Assembly (NCBI GenBank): GCA_023974075.1
Contig: CM043796.1
Span: 20,840,427-20,904,426 of the forward strand
DNA: 64,000 bases
Direction of reading: 5' to 3'
Origin: Chaenocephalus aceratus
Lineage: Eukaryota > Chordata > Actinopteri > Perciformes > Channichthyidae
Positions 30,474 to 41,458 of this stretch are shown here, in pieces; the stretch's first letter is position 1, and each line of letters starts with the position of its first letter. The translations under genes and the position numbers were made by a program. Under the pieces are notes generated by a model that worked only from the letters and a program-made list of their open reading frames with translations, ran no database searches and was not told where the DNA came from.

Positions 30474-31926
30474 TACGGTGGCCCTGAAGTGCAAGACACC
30501 ACAGCATTTCAGAAAACGCCACAGCATTTCAGAAAACACAACAGCATTTCAAAAAACACCACAGCATTTCACATTGGACGGAAAGGGTATTCCTTTAGGG
30601 AGAACACTTCTTGTTTGTGATTGGACAGAGCCAGCCAGAGAAGCACTGATGTGATTGGTTGTTTTTGCTGCCAGTCAAGAAATGACGCTTCGTGATTGGT
30701 CAACATCCGACAGCGAAATATGTCCCAACACATCAGCCGTTAGCACACACTCAGAGCTCACAGCTCCTCATATCTGTTCAGAAACTGGACACAATTGTTA
30801 AACATGTACAAACCACAGACTGTCTATGTCATGGCGAATACAGTCGCTGCTTTATTTATGTCTGTATGATGTTGTTGTGAATGTGGACGGAGCAGCAACA
30901 GGTTAGTTTAGCCTGATGGGTCCGATTCCATTCAGAAAACACGCATTTTAAAAGCTTTTCACCCATGCCGTCTTATCTGCAGACTTGTCAAAGCGTTAAT
31001 TCATGGTTTTTACTAACCGTTATCAGTATGTAGTTACTTCGGCATCACTTTGAAACGTGTATTACAATTAAATCACGGTCAAATATGTTCATTTTGTTGT
31101 AGTTGGTATCTCCCATAGGATTTACATGGAGATACGCCCCGCCCCCTCTCAGCACCTCTTGTTTGAATGACAGGAGCAAACACAGCTGACAGCCGCGGTG
31201 AAACTCGAGCGATTAGAGCGATGCGAATATTGGGTGGTCTACCATAGTATTTACATGGAGATAAGCCCCATAAAAACCATGAATTAATAAAGCATTAATT
31301 CTGTGTTTACTCCTGTCATTCAAACAAGACGCTGGAGAGGGGGCGGGCCGTATCTCCATGTAAATCCTATCGGAATCCGATCGATTAGGCTAAACTAACC
31401 TGTAGCTGCTCCGTCCACACTTACAACAACGTCATTTAGACATAAATAAAGCAGCGACTGTATTCACCATGACATAGACAGTCTGTGTTTTCTATATGTT
31501 TAACTTTTGTCCAGTCTCTGAACAGATATGAGGAGCTGTGAGCTCTGAGTGTGTGCTAACAGCTAACGGCTGATGTGTTGGGCCAATCACGCAGCGTAAT
31601 TTCTTGACTGGCAGCAAAAACAACCAATCACAGCAGTGCTTCTATGGCTGGCTTTGTCCAATCACAAACAAGAAGTGTTCTCCTAAGGAATACCCTTTCC
31701 GTCCAATGTGAAATGCTGTGGTGTTTTCTGAAATGCTGTTGCGTTTTGTGAAATGCTGTGGCGTTTTGTGAAATGCTGTGGTGTTTTGTGAAATGCTGTG
31801 GCGTTTTCTGAAATGCTGTGGTGTTTTGTGAAATGCTGTGGCGTTTTCTGAAATGCTGTGGCGTTTTCTGAAATGCTGTTGTGTTTTCTGAAATGCTGTG
31901 GTGTCTTGCACTTCAGGGCCACCGTA
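30474..31926. mobile_element. innermost foldback element with 20-bp minisatellite ends (1453 bp)
   Basis: Ends TACGGTGGCCCTGAAGTGCA and complement, flanked by AATTAC on both sides (30468-30473, 31927-31932), a 6-bp duplication. The arms stay complementary for about 450-540 bp; a second inverted pair sits inside (31110-31187 against 31297-31373). Each arm begins with tandem 20-bp units, 4 on the left and 10 on the right. No transposase. A 6-bp duplication would fit an IS3EU-like family, an assignment from memory. Confidence 0.8.
31709..31908 (-). repeat. 20-bp minisatellite, 10 copies
   Basis: Units TGAAATGCTGTGGYGTTTTS start at 31709, 31729 and so on to 31889. The inverted counterpart at 30499-30580 has only 4 units. 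The Thr/Phe/His-rich ORF on the minus strand is a by-product, since 20 bp does not divide by 3 and gives a 20-residue peptide period. Confidence 0.95.
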
Positions 31927-33414
31927 AATTACCCCTGTTACTCTAATTATAGTAACAGGGTTGAAAATCAATGCTAATTTGAGATTTAACCTCAATTATT
32001 GCTAGATGTAGCATGTAATGCTACTTTCAAGGCAAGGACAAACTTGGATGTCTAATGCAAGAAAGATAACTTTGAAATTAATATGCTTTATTCTGATAAT
32101 ATCAGTAACAGGGTTGAGTGGGTCAGAGTGCCACACTCTTTTAAGACTGAAAAGATTGTAAAAATATGAAAAATAAAAGAGAGGACTTAGTTTTGGTCTA
32201 CCCATGGCACTAGCACATAGCTTGCTGATGTCACTTCCACTGTGTCATCTGATTTACAGTTTTTTTCACTTCCTGTGCCAATCTAAAAAGGTTTGGGTAA
32301 CAGGGTTGAACGCATGTTGAGGGACACACCTTCTGTGCAAAATTACTGTTATTTAAAATATGTTTATGATTTAACACATTTATTTTTACCATTACAAGAG
32401 ACATATATCATTAGAATAATACCAACAAAAGTAAATAAAATCCCTATTTTAAATGTTATATTTGACAAGCAAGTTGGTCACCAAGAAGCGGGGACAAGAG
32501 AAAAATGCCATTTTAGGGGATGTTCGAGAGTTATTTGATAATTTAAATAATATTTTGAAACCACTTTTTCTACAACTTTATATACATTTTGTCTCAAGAC
32601 AAGTATGTTTAACACAACAAGTGCATGTTTTAGCATTTTGAGCATGGATTATTAGATTTTTTATATGGGGGACATGAAATGTCCTCCAATTCTGGAATGA
32701 CCCATATATATATATATATAAACTCCCCAAACAGGCGAAAACCTACCAGTTTCACCCACTGTCTCTGCCACCTCCCTCCATGCCTGGTTCCTCCGGTTTG
32801 TATCCCCGTAAATAGTTACTGGTCGTAAAGAACCGGGTGATTTGCTACCGTAATTTCTCGTTTGGAATATGAGGAAATGAACTGCGGTATGTCTCTCCCA
32901 GCTTACACGTGGTTTGATTGGCTAGCGCTTGCACTGGCGGGATTTGCATAAACGTGTTTGATTGGCTGACGCTTCCACCTCAGCTTCAAAAGTTGAACAT
33001 TGCTCAACTTTTGAATCCTGCAAATCCTGGAAATCCTTGAAATCTTCGCTTTGCTTCCCCACAATACAGTTCGGCGAAAAGCGAGGCAAAGTGACGTCAC
33101 CCCATTCAAAGTCAATGGGCAGAGAAGCGTTGGAAGATTTTTTTAACGCTGCTGTGTAGACGTGCCGTGTGCTGATGCTTTTATCCATAGTGACTTCAAA
33201 AAAGCCCAATAAACCGTACAAGTATAAGCAAGAAGAAACATGCAGGTACTTTATATTTGCTTCAAATAAGCTATACCATTTAAATATGCTTGAACCCTTT
33301 AAATATGTTAACAAAAAAATTCAGCAAGTAAATGGGGCAGAGGAGCTTTGTAGTGTCGTAAAGATAGAGGTAGATTGAGAAACGTAAACCAGAATTGTAT
33401 CTCTAGTTGCTACC

Positions 33415-33957
33415 TCATTTTTCCACCTCCGCAAAATTGCCAAACTCCGTCCCTCTCTCACCCGCCCCGCAGCCGAACGACTCATTCACGCCTTCATCTC
33501 TTCCCGCCTTGACTATTGCAACTCACTCCTCTACGGCATCAGCACTACATCCCTCAATAGACTCCAGCGTGTCCAGAACGCAGCCGCCAGACTCCTCACC
33601 CACACCAAATCATGGCATCACATCACCCCGGTCCTCAAAGAACACCACTGGCTCCCCGTTTCACACCGCATCCATTACAAACTCCTGGTCCTCACTTTCA
33701 AAGCCCTCCACCATCTGGCCCCCCGCTACCTCACTGACCTCCTCATCCTCTACCAACCACCCGGGTCCCTCAGATCCACCTCAGCCGGTTTGCTTTCCAT
33801 CCCCAAGGCCAAACTCTGGAGCTTTGGGGACAGAGCCTTCTCTGTGGCAGCCCTGAAGCTCTGGATCTCCCTCCCCCAAGACCTCTGTGAGTCTGAGTCT
33901 CTCACCCTGTTCCAGTCCCGCCTCAAAACCCACCTCTTCAACTCTGTATATCCATAA
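33415..33957 (+). pseudogene. LINE polyprotein C-terminal fragment (180 codons)
   Basis: Uninterrupted 180-codon frame, part of the LINE at 33415-34121. It lacks endonuclease and RT catalytic motifs because of 5' truncation. The lack of stops suggests a fairly young copy. Confidence 0.8.
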
Positions 33958-34121
33958 GCCCCCCCCCCTCTAAACCAACTTCCTCCTGACTGCTTTTCTG
34001 TTTTTTGTTGTTGTTGCTGTTGTATTGCCTGTCCTTGCTTGTCTACCCTTCCCCAAATGTAAAGCGTCTTTGGGTTCGATAAAAGTGCTATAAAAATACA
34101 ATTTATTATTATTATAATTAT
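33415..34121 (+). mobile_element. L2-type LINE, 5'-truncated, intact C-terminal frame
   Basis: An open frame from 33415 to the stop at 33957 reads FFHLRKIAKLRPSLTRPAAE, AFISSRLDYCNSLLYGIST, RVQNAAARLLTHTKSWHHIT, EHHWLPVSHRIHYKLLVL, FGDRAFSVAALKLWISLP and RLKTHLFNSVYP. The SRLDYCNSLLYG and RVQNAAARLL motifs are typical of the region after the RT domain in L2/CR1-type LINEs. The 3' UTR has AAAGTGCTATAAAAATACA and an ATT-rich tail. Confidence 0.85.
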
Positions 34122-34290
34122 TACTACCTGCTGCAACAGTTAAACTTAGAACATTTAGTAGTAGTAGTGTGTTGTCTGAAAGATGTTTGTGGTTTATCAA
34201 GACATTTTGCGGTAGCTACAACCAGAATTGAGCCTCAGACATGTATTTTGTCATAGTATCTACATTTTTCTGCCCCAATATGGCAAAACT

Positions 34291-34343
34291 TCAGGATGTC
34301 TTAATGGGGCTGCGCTCCAAGCAGCCTCATTAAGACATCCTGT
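34291..34343. repeat. inverted repeat (hairpin)
   Basis: CAGGATGTCTTAATGGGGCT pairs with its complement ending at 34343, about 20-base arms and a ~10-base loop. Probably the remnant of a short TIR element. Confidence 0.7.
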
Positions 34344-34417
34344 ATATACATCCTATATATGTATATATACAGTCTATGGCTCCATGGCAAGATAAGGTAG
34401 GGAAAAAAAAAGATTAA

Positions 34418-34803
34418 CTTTATTGATCCCTGACAGCCAGGCATGCCAGAGGGGAAATGGAGTCATTTCTGCAGCAAAGCTTGGAGGTATAAGATGGAGG
34501 ACGGTGTAAATTGGTCGCCAAGGTGAAGTGGTGTCTTATGCAGGGTGAATGACCTGCAATCAAAATTCCTGAAAGCAAAAAGGGAAGGAGAAGTTGAGCT
34601 GAAAGCTCAACTTTGGCATACTAAGGGATGTAAGGCATGTGCCAAGAAAATAGTTCAAACAAGGATTCCTTCTTTACAAGGGTTGTGTTTTAATGCTGTG
34701 CCGGCCCTAATTTATTTCAAAAATCCCAAACTGAAGGTATGTTCTTATAAGATAAGATAAGATCGAGCTTTATTGTCTCCCTTAGGAGGAATTTGTCTTG
34801 GGC
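34418..34803 (-). repeat. two retrotransposon 3' tails (minus strand)
   Basis: 34418-34460 (ACTTTATTGATCCCTGACAG...AGGGGAAAT) and 34745-34803 (GATAAGATCGAGCTTTATTG...GAGGAATTTGTCTTG) are reversed 3' ends of teleost non-LTR elements: on the minus strand they read as AATAAAGT/AATAAAGC-type tails. Confidence 0.55.
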
Positions 34804-35966
34804 ATCGAGATAATACACATACAAGATTCAGGTCAATCAGTCATAGATACAGAACAGAGATCACATATCACATGGCAAAGAAACAAACAAGAAACATACA
34901 GCACTTTCCCTATTGCACATATCCCTATTGCACATACATAATAGACCAAGGTTGGTTCCACATTTCATACAGGCATTTTCTAACTTTATTTTGACTATGC
35001 AGGGTGTTTATGCTGGAAAAAGTAACAACATTAAAGGCAATATAATGTAGAATTCAAAGTAATGCTTTTAGGAAGGCAATCAGAAAGCCATATATGGGGG
35101 AAAGAAACTGAAAACAAATGCCTAGCAGAATAATTGGAAAGATTATAATCACATACAATTTTTTGCGTGCATTGGATGTCAGATGCATGCTACATTTTTA
35201 ATAATAAATGAGTGTTCTTAACAATGCAGTGTATAAAAGACAACTGTTATGTAATAGAGATTGTTTGAGGGCTGTCTATTTCTTTCTTCATCCATACTTG
35301 GCCATAAATGTATTCATAAACCGTTTTGTCAGAACAGGCATTCTGTGATTGGATTTTGGGAAGAAAAAAGCACTTAATTCATTACTGCTGAAGAGTATGG
35401 AACTATTTATCTTGGACTGGACAGAAAAGTGTGTTTGAATGAGGGAGGCAGAGGTGAAAAAACAGACATACGGAGAGAGGCTGGGTGGGAAAAGAGAAGA
35501 AGTGTGACGGAGAGCTTATAAGGAGCGCTGTGTGGGGGTTTGTGCTACTAGTGTTGGTGTCGATAGTCTCAGGCTGAGGTAAATGAGCTCCAGTCAGAAC
35601 ATGACAGCTCCTATGAAGAAGAAGAGAAGTGGAAGGCAACATGTGTGTGTCTGTGAGTCTTCAGCAGTGTTTGTGTATACCTACAGTATCACAGCTCCTT
35701 CTCGGTCCAAGACAGCTTTTGGGACACCCTGCTGCTCAGCATGCCGTGTCCTTGCACTGATAGCGGCTGAAGAGCAGTCCACTTAACAAATGTATTGTGT
35801 CTCTAAAACGACCACTGAAACATCCTACAGAAATTGTGGCTCTGTTGGATAACATTTGACATGCAAAATAAAATACAATAAATAAAGTACACTGAAAATA
35901 AATGTGCAGAGGTAAAAGGAAAATGTATGGAGGTCACACACAGCAGACAGGAGGAAATACAGTATA
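34804..35966. other. unique DNA, no gene seen
   Basis: No repeat ends recognised, and ORFs of 60-80 codons without family resemblance. Confidence 0.45.
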
Positions 35967-36182
35967 GTCTGGACCAGTGGTTCCCAAACGGTGTGCCGTT
36001 GTGCCGTGAGGCAAGTCCGGGTGTGCCGTGGGATTTTGTGACAACCATACGTTATTATTGCAATATACAACTACACAGAAATAATAATGTTTTAATTTAT
36101 TATATCAGTACTTTGTAGGTTTATATGTACGTAATCTGCGCGACTTGCACGTCCACATCTCCACGTGCAGTGCTGCATAAAC

Positions 36183-36326
36183 ATGGCTGAGTCAGCGATA
36201 ACTTTCGAGGGGTGGAGGTCTGCCCATTATTTTGAGTTCGTCCGAGGAATAGACAGGAATGTGACGGTGAGGTGCAAACTGTGTCCAGGCCAGAAGCTGT
36301 TATCCACTGCTGGAAACACATGCTAA
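36183..36326 (+). pseudogene. hAT transposase N-terminus (start of a BED-type zinc finger)
   Basis: 47 codons: MAESAITFEGWRSAHYFEFV, then a segment ending VRCKLCPGQKLLSTAGNTC and TAA. The W..HYF, the C-x2-C pair and the position right after the initiator Met fit a short zinc-finger start as in SCAND3/ZBED5-type hAT proteins. The His half of the finger is missing: the sequence stops where the deletion begins. Confidence 0.65.
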
Positions 36327-36536
36327 GGTGAAGCTACCGCACACGCCATTTGTTGTTTTGTTTATATCACGTAGTTCTTCTTCTCTGTCTTTCGGTTGTT
36401 GCCTGTTTTGAATGACAAATACACACTACCGCCGCCTGCTGGTAAGGAAAGTTATTGCCACTCACGCATGCGCAGTTCGTACGTGCTTGGCGAGTAAAGT
36501 AACGAAGTAGTGTAATATATTACTTCTCTGATTTAC

Positions 36537-36653
36537 ATGAAGAACAGGAGGTCACGGCTCTCTGTTGAACAGGACTTGCGAGTGGCCCTCTCCTCAGTGC
36601 CACCAAGTATTACAAAATTCTGCGCGCCCCGACAGGCACATGTATCTCACTAA
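36537..36653 (+). pseudogene. hAT transposase C-terminus (end of the dimerisation domain)
   Basis: 38 codons from an in-frame Met: KNRRSRLSVEQDLRVALSSV, then PPSITKFCAPRQAHVSH and TAA. The R.RL.V..DLR.ALS...P.I pattern is the usual last segment of the hATC domain in ZBED5/SCAND3-like transposases. The RT-free, single-domain context and position near the 3' inverted repeat agree. Confidence 0.7.
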
Positions 36654-38337
36654 TTTGTAAGTCGGCAAAAATATTTACAATAGCACATGTTTCAATGCTG
36701 ATTGCTGAAATGTTACATTTATAATTTGTAGTTCAGGACCATGGACAATGCAGCTTCCTTGCATTGACAGTTCTCTGCGCTGAATTTCTGCTGAGTTTCC
36801 TTTGCCTCATTTTTAATGTTGTGACCTGTCTGGTTTAAATGAGTGTGTTGCTGTTTTGATGAAGCCTAATTTGATACAGTTTCAAATTAACTTCTGAAAT
36901 ATTTCGTTAATAAATATTTCATGAGTAATATAGTTGTCTTTGTCACATTTTATTTGGCATTAGTAAATAATTATGCACATTTACAGATATTTTACATGAT
37001 ATGAGTGATAACACGTGTTATAAGGGCTATTTTGCACAATAGGTGTGCCTTGAGATTTTTACTTGTCCTTTGGTGTGCCTTGGGCACAAAAAGTTTGGGA
37101 ACCACTGGTCTAGACCAACTGAGGTTTAACATTTTTAAGGGATATAAAGATGTAAAAGTTACCTCGTGGAGTTTTCTATCTTTCTCAGTTCAAATTTTGA
37201 AAGCAATGTATTTCTATTGGTAGTATGTTTCAAGCATGCACCACATATTTTTGTCCGGTCGGGTCGTGGAAGACCGGAAGCTGTGGGGTTCATAAAAACA
37301 TGTTCTTACTCAATATCAAGCCACGATTATTGTTTTTATTTTAAATCGTAAAATGTCTGAGTTTTTTTGCCGTCCGTGAGGAAAATAAATGGGGCTCAGA
37401 GTAGGCCTACTCAGAATACTGAAATCTGTATTTTTAAAATCTTTTTTTCCTTCTAATTTGTTATTCTTTTCTAAATAACACACTGTTATTCATTCAACAA
37501 TAACACACAATTATCCTTGTTTTTATTTATTTGTTTAATTCTATAATATCGGGCTTTTTTGTTATTATTATTTCAAAATAAGGTCACCGGAAACAGACGT
37601 AGGCGATACACACCCACTGAACTGATTACCCAAGATCCTCAGCTATGGTTGAAGCTCGGTGATTCGATGTTTTAGCCGCAATGCACGTTGGGATATGGTG
37701 TCAATGCGATATGAAATAACTATCAACAGAATTGCGTTTCCAGGCAACAGTTTGGGGTGAAAACAGTATTTCCGGTCTCGAAGTTTGCATAGTAATCTGC
37801 AGTACTTATCATCTAAAAACATCTGTTTATCCTTGTTAATTACACAACATTGATTGGTTTACATTTTGTACAATGCTTTTGTGTTTTCCCCCTTCGATTC
37901 GGAGAAACAAATAGTTTTTTCGGAGTTTAGAATGGCCGAAGACACTACACTACCCATAATCCTCAGCTATCTTTTGGGACTACAGTCCCTTTGCTTGACA
38001 AACCCTGTGATTAATCTTCAAGCTCTCAGATTGGATGTTGGAGTGGCAGTGTGCCAAGGTTACGCCGAGCGTCAAACAGCTGTTTGAAATGGAATGAAAC
38101 CACGGCAGATTATCCAAAACTGGAATCGAACGGGACCATAATGATGTGAAATATAAACAACCCTTAAATCAGACTTTAGTTACACCTGAGTAAAATTCAA
38201 GGAAGGTGATTGTCAAGTGCCAACAATCAGGAGAGATATTTGATAGTTGGTGCTTGAAAAGACTAAACATTTATCTGCAGATCCCTATAAAGTATATTCA
38301 TTACTCGTTATTCTCTACTAATAGTTTCATTTCAAAC

Positions 38338-38405
38338 CTTTATTTATACAGATAAATCCCATTGAGATCATTGATCTCTTTTTCAAGGGAGACCTGCTCA
38401 AGTAG
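38338..38405 (-). repeat. retrotransposon 3' tail (minus strand)
   Basis: TTTATTTATACAGATAAATCCCATTGAGATCATTGATC... is the reverse of a common teleost tail (GTCTCCCTTGAAAAAGAGAT...AATAAAGGTT). It lies in the loop of the foldback element. Confidence 0.6.
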
Positions 38406-38609
38406 TTCCACATGAAACATAACAACATAAACAGAACAACAAAAGGACATCATACAGCATCATTTACATAATTATCCACATAAGCAGGTACCAATAGCTT
38501 TCGATTGACTAGCATCCAACCAAGCTTTAAAAACATTTAGTGGCACCAGATTGTTCAGTTGTTCAGTTAATTAAAAACTGTATATAATGACTATTTTGCA
38601 CATCCCTTT

Positions 38610-38700
38610 CAAGATTTCAAGATTTTCTAAGGTTTATTGACATATCATACACAACTACGGTGTAGTTATGCAATGATGAAAAATTTGGATCGTAGGTTCC
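38610..38700 (-). repeat. retrotransposon 3' tail (minus strand)
   Basis: TTCAAGATTTTCTAAGGTTTATTGACATAT reads, reversed, as ATATGTCAATAAACCTTAGA with a degenerate TTGAAATCTTGAAA end, the style of a non-LTR tail. Diverged. Confidence 0.45.
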
Positions 38701-39994
38701 TCAATAGTGCATTACAAGACATCTATCAATATGTGTGTATATCCACCATTAAACTGTCATATTCTGCACATTTCTTATACTATCTACATACATAAGAGTT
38801 TAATTAATATGTATAATATCAGTTAAAATAAGTGCTTCAACAACATTGCAGGAAAGCAATATATTAGACGTTAAGTACTTTGTCAGGCTTAATATTTATC
38901 TGTAGATACCCCCAAAGCGGTTTTCTTATTTAAAAGAAGACCTTAATCTAAAGTATTCTTTAATGTTTAAATAAAGGTTAATTCATTTGTTTTGCACATC
39001 ATCTTTGTACATCCAGAACTAAACTGTTTTATTGTAGAGATCACTTACAGTATTTCGGATTTCATATCGCATTAACACCATATCCCAACGTTCATTGCGA
39101 CTAAAACATCCAATCACAAAGCTTCAACCATAGCTGAGGACCTTGGGTAATCCGTTCAGTGTGTGTGTATTACCTACGTCTGTTTCCGGTGACTTTATTT
39201 TGAAATTCAGTTCCTGACCGACGGCAAAAAAGCCCGATGTTATAGAATCAAACAAATAAATAAAAGCAAGGATAATTGTGTGTTATTGGTGAGTAAATAA
39301 TAGTGTTTTATTTTGAAAAGAATAACAAATTAGAAGGAAAAAAAGATTTAAAAAATACATATTTCAATATTCTGAGACTCTGAGCCCCATTTATTTTCCT
39401 CACAGACGGCAAAAAAACTCCGACATTATACGATTTAAAATAAAAACAATAATCGTGGCTTGATATTGAGTAAGAAAATGTTTTTATGAACCACACAGTC
39501 TTCCACGACCCGACCGGACAAAAAGACGTGCTGCAGGCACGAAACATGCTACCAATGGAAATACATTGCTTTTAAAATGGTGTTGGTGAACACGATTCAT
39601 TAGATTAAATGGTGACGATAACACGAAATGCAGTGAGACTGGGTTGTACAGTATCAGTTACTACATGTCTAAAACAGCTGTTTTTAATATTACTGACACT
39701 CCATTATTATGTTTAAAAAGGAAACACACAGCCTGTCTGTTGTTAGACAGATAGATTTATGATCAAACCAGAGCCTTGCTGCACCTTTGGTCAGCTCATT
39801 ACATCTACTCTACTTTAATTTGCTTTTGATATCTTGCACGGTCATGCTTCTTTTTATCTTTAATAGTACAACGTTGTGCTGCTCGAAACTTGGTGCCATC
39901 ACAAGTAGGCCTTCAGCCTTGTTAGCGAGTCATTTGTTAGCTGAGCAGCTAATTAGCTGGCTTGTCGACACCACCGTCTGCGCTCCCTTTAACT

Positions 39995-39995
<1 letters not shown>

Positions 39996-40084
<89 letters not shown>
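39996..40084. repeat. (CA)n microsatellite
   Basis: About 44 uninterrupted CA units. Confidence 0.97.
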
Positions 40085-40085
<1 letters not shown>

Positions 40086-40854
40086 AGTGGCTAAGCACAC
40101 TTGCACATTCACACAGAGAATGGACAAGCTTATGAATACAATGCAAACACTCTCAGAAAAAACACAAATGTGCCGGCAGTGGCCTAATTAGAAGTAGTGA
40201 GTATGAGAAATAATGATGATGAAGAACAAAGTACAAGACTAGATAGGGAAAAGGGACCTTCTTGTTGAAATTATTGCTAATTTCAGGACTTAGAGCCCAA
40301 TGATTTTAGAGACACTCATGGAGTGAACGTCTTTCTCTATCCAATTATAACTGATCTTAGGAATTGTCAACCACAGAAAATAATATGGAGGAGATGTCAG
40401 GTGAAGGTGGGCAGGGTCCAGGAGGAGATAGGACAAATGGAAAGTAAAGAAGGAAGCACATGAAAGGAGGTAAGGAGGGTGGACAAACATGCATGAAGGA
40501 TGAGGGCAATACTTGGTAGCAGACTAGTTTTTTTTAGGACTGATAAGAGAGAAAGAAACAAGGAAGGACTGCTATTCATAATATATCATTATGCTGGCAA
40601 CCAATAAAAGAACGTGTAGAGTCATCAGTTCTCTTAATAAATCTGTTTTAACCAGCTCCCTGAATTAGCAAATGCAACAAATTATACTTGCTACTGTTCC
40701 AATCTGCTGGAGAAAAACGCTGTACAAGAGCTTGACAGCAAGAAAGTTGGTTAGTGTGTTTTTGTGTGCTGTGTTTATTTTCAGAGGAAACAAAATACAA
40801 CAAACAACGCCTGTTGTAAAGCCTCTGCCATCAAGTTGCCCTATTTGCAGCTCA

Positions 40855-41165
40855 TTATCATACCTCTCAGTCGTATTTATCATGTGAATTTGCCGATAAT
40901 ATTTTAATATTCTGAAAGCCAAGGCTTTGTTTTTATTTAAAATCAGGAGTTAACCCTCTTTTCAGGACCCTGCCGTGTTACTATCAACCTGTCATTCATT
41001 AGAGGTAGGGGAGGGGGAGCAGAGATATATATAGAGAGAGGAGACGGTGATCGCTGAAGTTAACCCCTGGTCTTTAAAATGCCCACAAAATGTATTCATC
41101 ATCTGAATATAGCGATCCATATTCTAAAAGCCAAGACTTTCTTTGTTTAAAATCAACCACAATCC
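40855..41165. repeat. dispersed repeat, copy 1 (GAGACGGTGATCG family)
   Basis: It shares GAGACGGTGATCG.TGAA.TT, ..TGTCTTTA-A-A, ATGTATT-CAT-TCTGAATAT and ATTCTGAAAGCCAA with 55070-55275. Within this copy, the TATTTATCAT.TGAA...ATTCTGAAAGCCAAG unit occurs twice (40875 and 41092). Confidence 0.65.
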
Positions 41166-41449
41166 CCAAATTACTGTAGCAGGATAGACTGTTCAGCCCT
41201 ATCACCACACGGGGCAACCTTTATAAAGAGGGGTCAGTGTCGCTCTTGCTCCCTCTTGCTCTTTGGCACGAAGGCCACTTCCGGGTTCTGCTGACGTGCT
41301 TTCTCCGCTGGGGTGAGTTTGCAGTGGCTGCCGTTTGTTGTACACCTAGCATGACAATTAGCCTAAATACTAAATGTATCGCTGGTTGTAGACCCTTGCA
41401 GGGATCCTGCAGCCCATGTCTGCTGCCGCTGTAAATGAAGCTCTCCTGC
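41166..41449 (+). other. promoter-like block (TATA box, ETS-like motif) left of the nested hAT
   Basis: TTTATAAAGAGG at 41219 is followed ~25 bp on by a pyrimidine-rich TCGCTCTTGCTCCCTCTTGC stretch, CACTTCCGGG (41277) and a GTGAGT at 41311. It could be the 5' end of a transcribed unit or part of an LTR-type repeat; the sequence resumes at 45010 after the hAT. No coding start seen. Confidence 0.3.
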
Positions 41450-41458
41450 CAGGGCCGG

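Larger units (their letters stand above)
30310..32704. mobile_element. middle TIR element of the nest
   Basis: Inverted ends TGGGTCATTCCAGAATTGGA... about 24 bp, flanked by TA on both sides (30308-30309 and 32705-32706), compatible with Tc1/mariner-type insertion though the flanks are TA-rich. It has three copies of GTAACAGGGTTGA (31952, 32104, 32297). No transposase frame recognised. Confidence 0.75.
30142..33170. mobile_element. outermost TIR element of a three-layer nest
   Basis: Left end ACACTGGCCCGTCAACACAG and right end (reverse complement) ACACGGCACGTCTACACAGC match over ~35 bp into GCAGC..TTAAAA..ATCTT. The right part contains CATTCAAAGTCAATGGGCAG, wording I know from abundant fish elements. 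No clear target duplication. Without the insertions it would be about 630 bp. Confidence 0.6.
35975..37107 (+). mobile_element. internally deleted hAT element (1133 bp) with transposase ends
   Basis: Inverted ends CAGTGGTTCCCAAACGGTGT and (complement of) AAAAGTTTGGGAACCACTG, flanked by an 8-bp duplication GTCTGGAC (35967-35974) / GTCTAGAC (37108-37115) with one mismatch. The body keeps the first and last coding pieces of a ZBED-like transposase (36183-36326 and 36537-36653) with the middle lost. Confidence 0.92.
37194..39578. mobile_element. foldback element with 0.52-kb inverted arms (2.4 kb)
   Basis: Left arm 37194-37717 and right arm 39059-39578 are complementary with small indels (shared words include AGCAATGTATTTC, TTTTTGTCCGGTCGGGTCGT, GGTGACC/GGTCACC near CCGGAAACAGACGTAGG, and GGGATATGGTGT). 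The 1.34-kb centre is different sequence without a recognised transposase. No clear target duplication. It may be one long-TIR element or two copies of a repeat facing each other. Confidence 0.8.

Noticed and set aside
31709..31908. Regular 20-bp repeats resembling a CRISPR array
   Set aside because: No spacers between units, eukaryotic context and an inverted partner array in the other arm: an element-borne minisatellite.
31642..31995. Minus-strand 117-codon frame rich in HFRKRHSIS-like repeats
   Set aside because: It is the translation of the 20-bp minisatellite in the foldback element.
33407..33856. 149-codon Ser/Pro-rich frame
   Set aside because: It is out of frame with the LINE polyprotein in the same DNA (33415-33957), which has the recognisable motifs.
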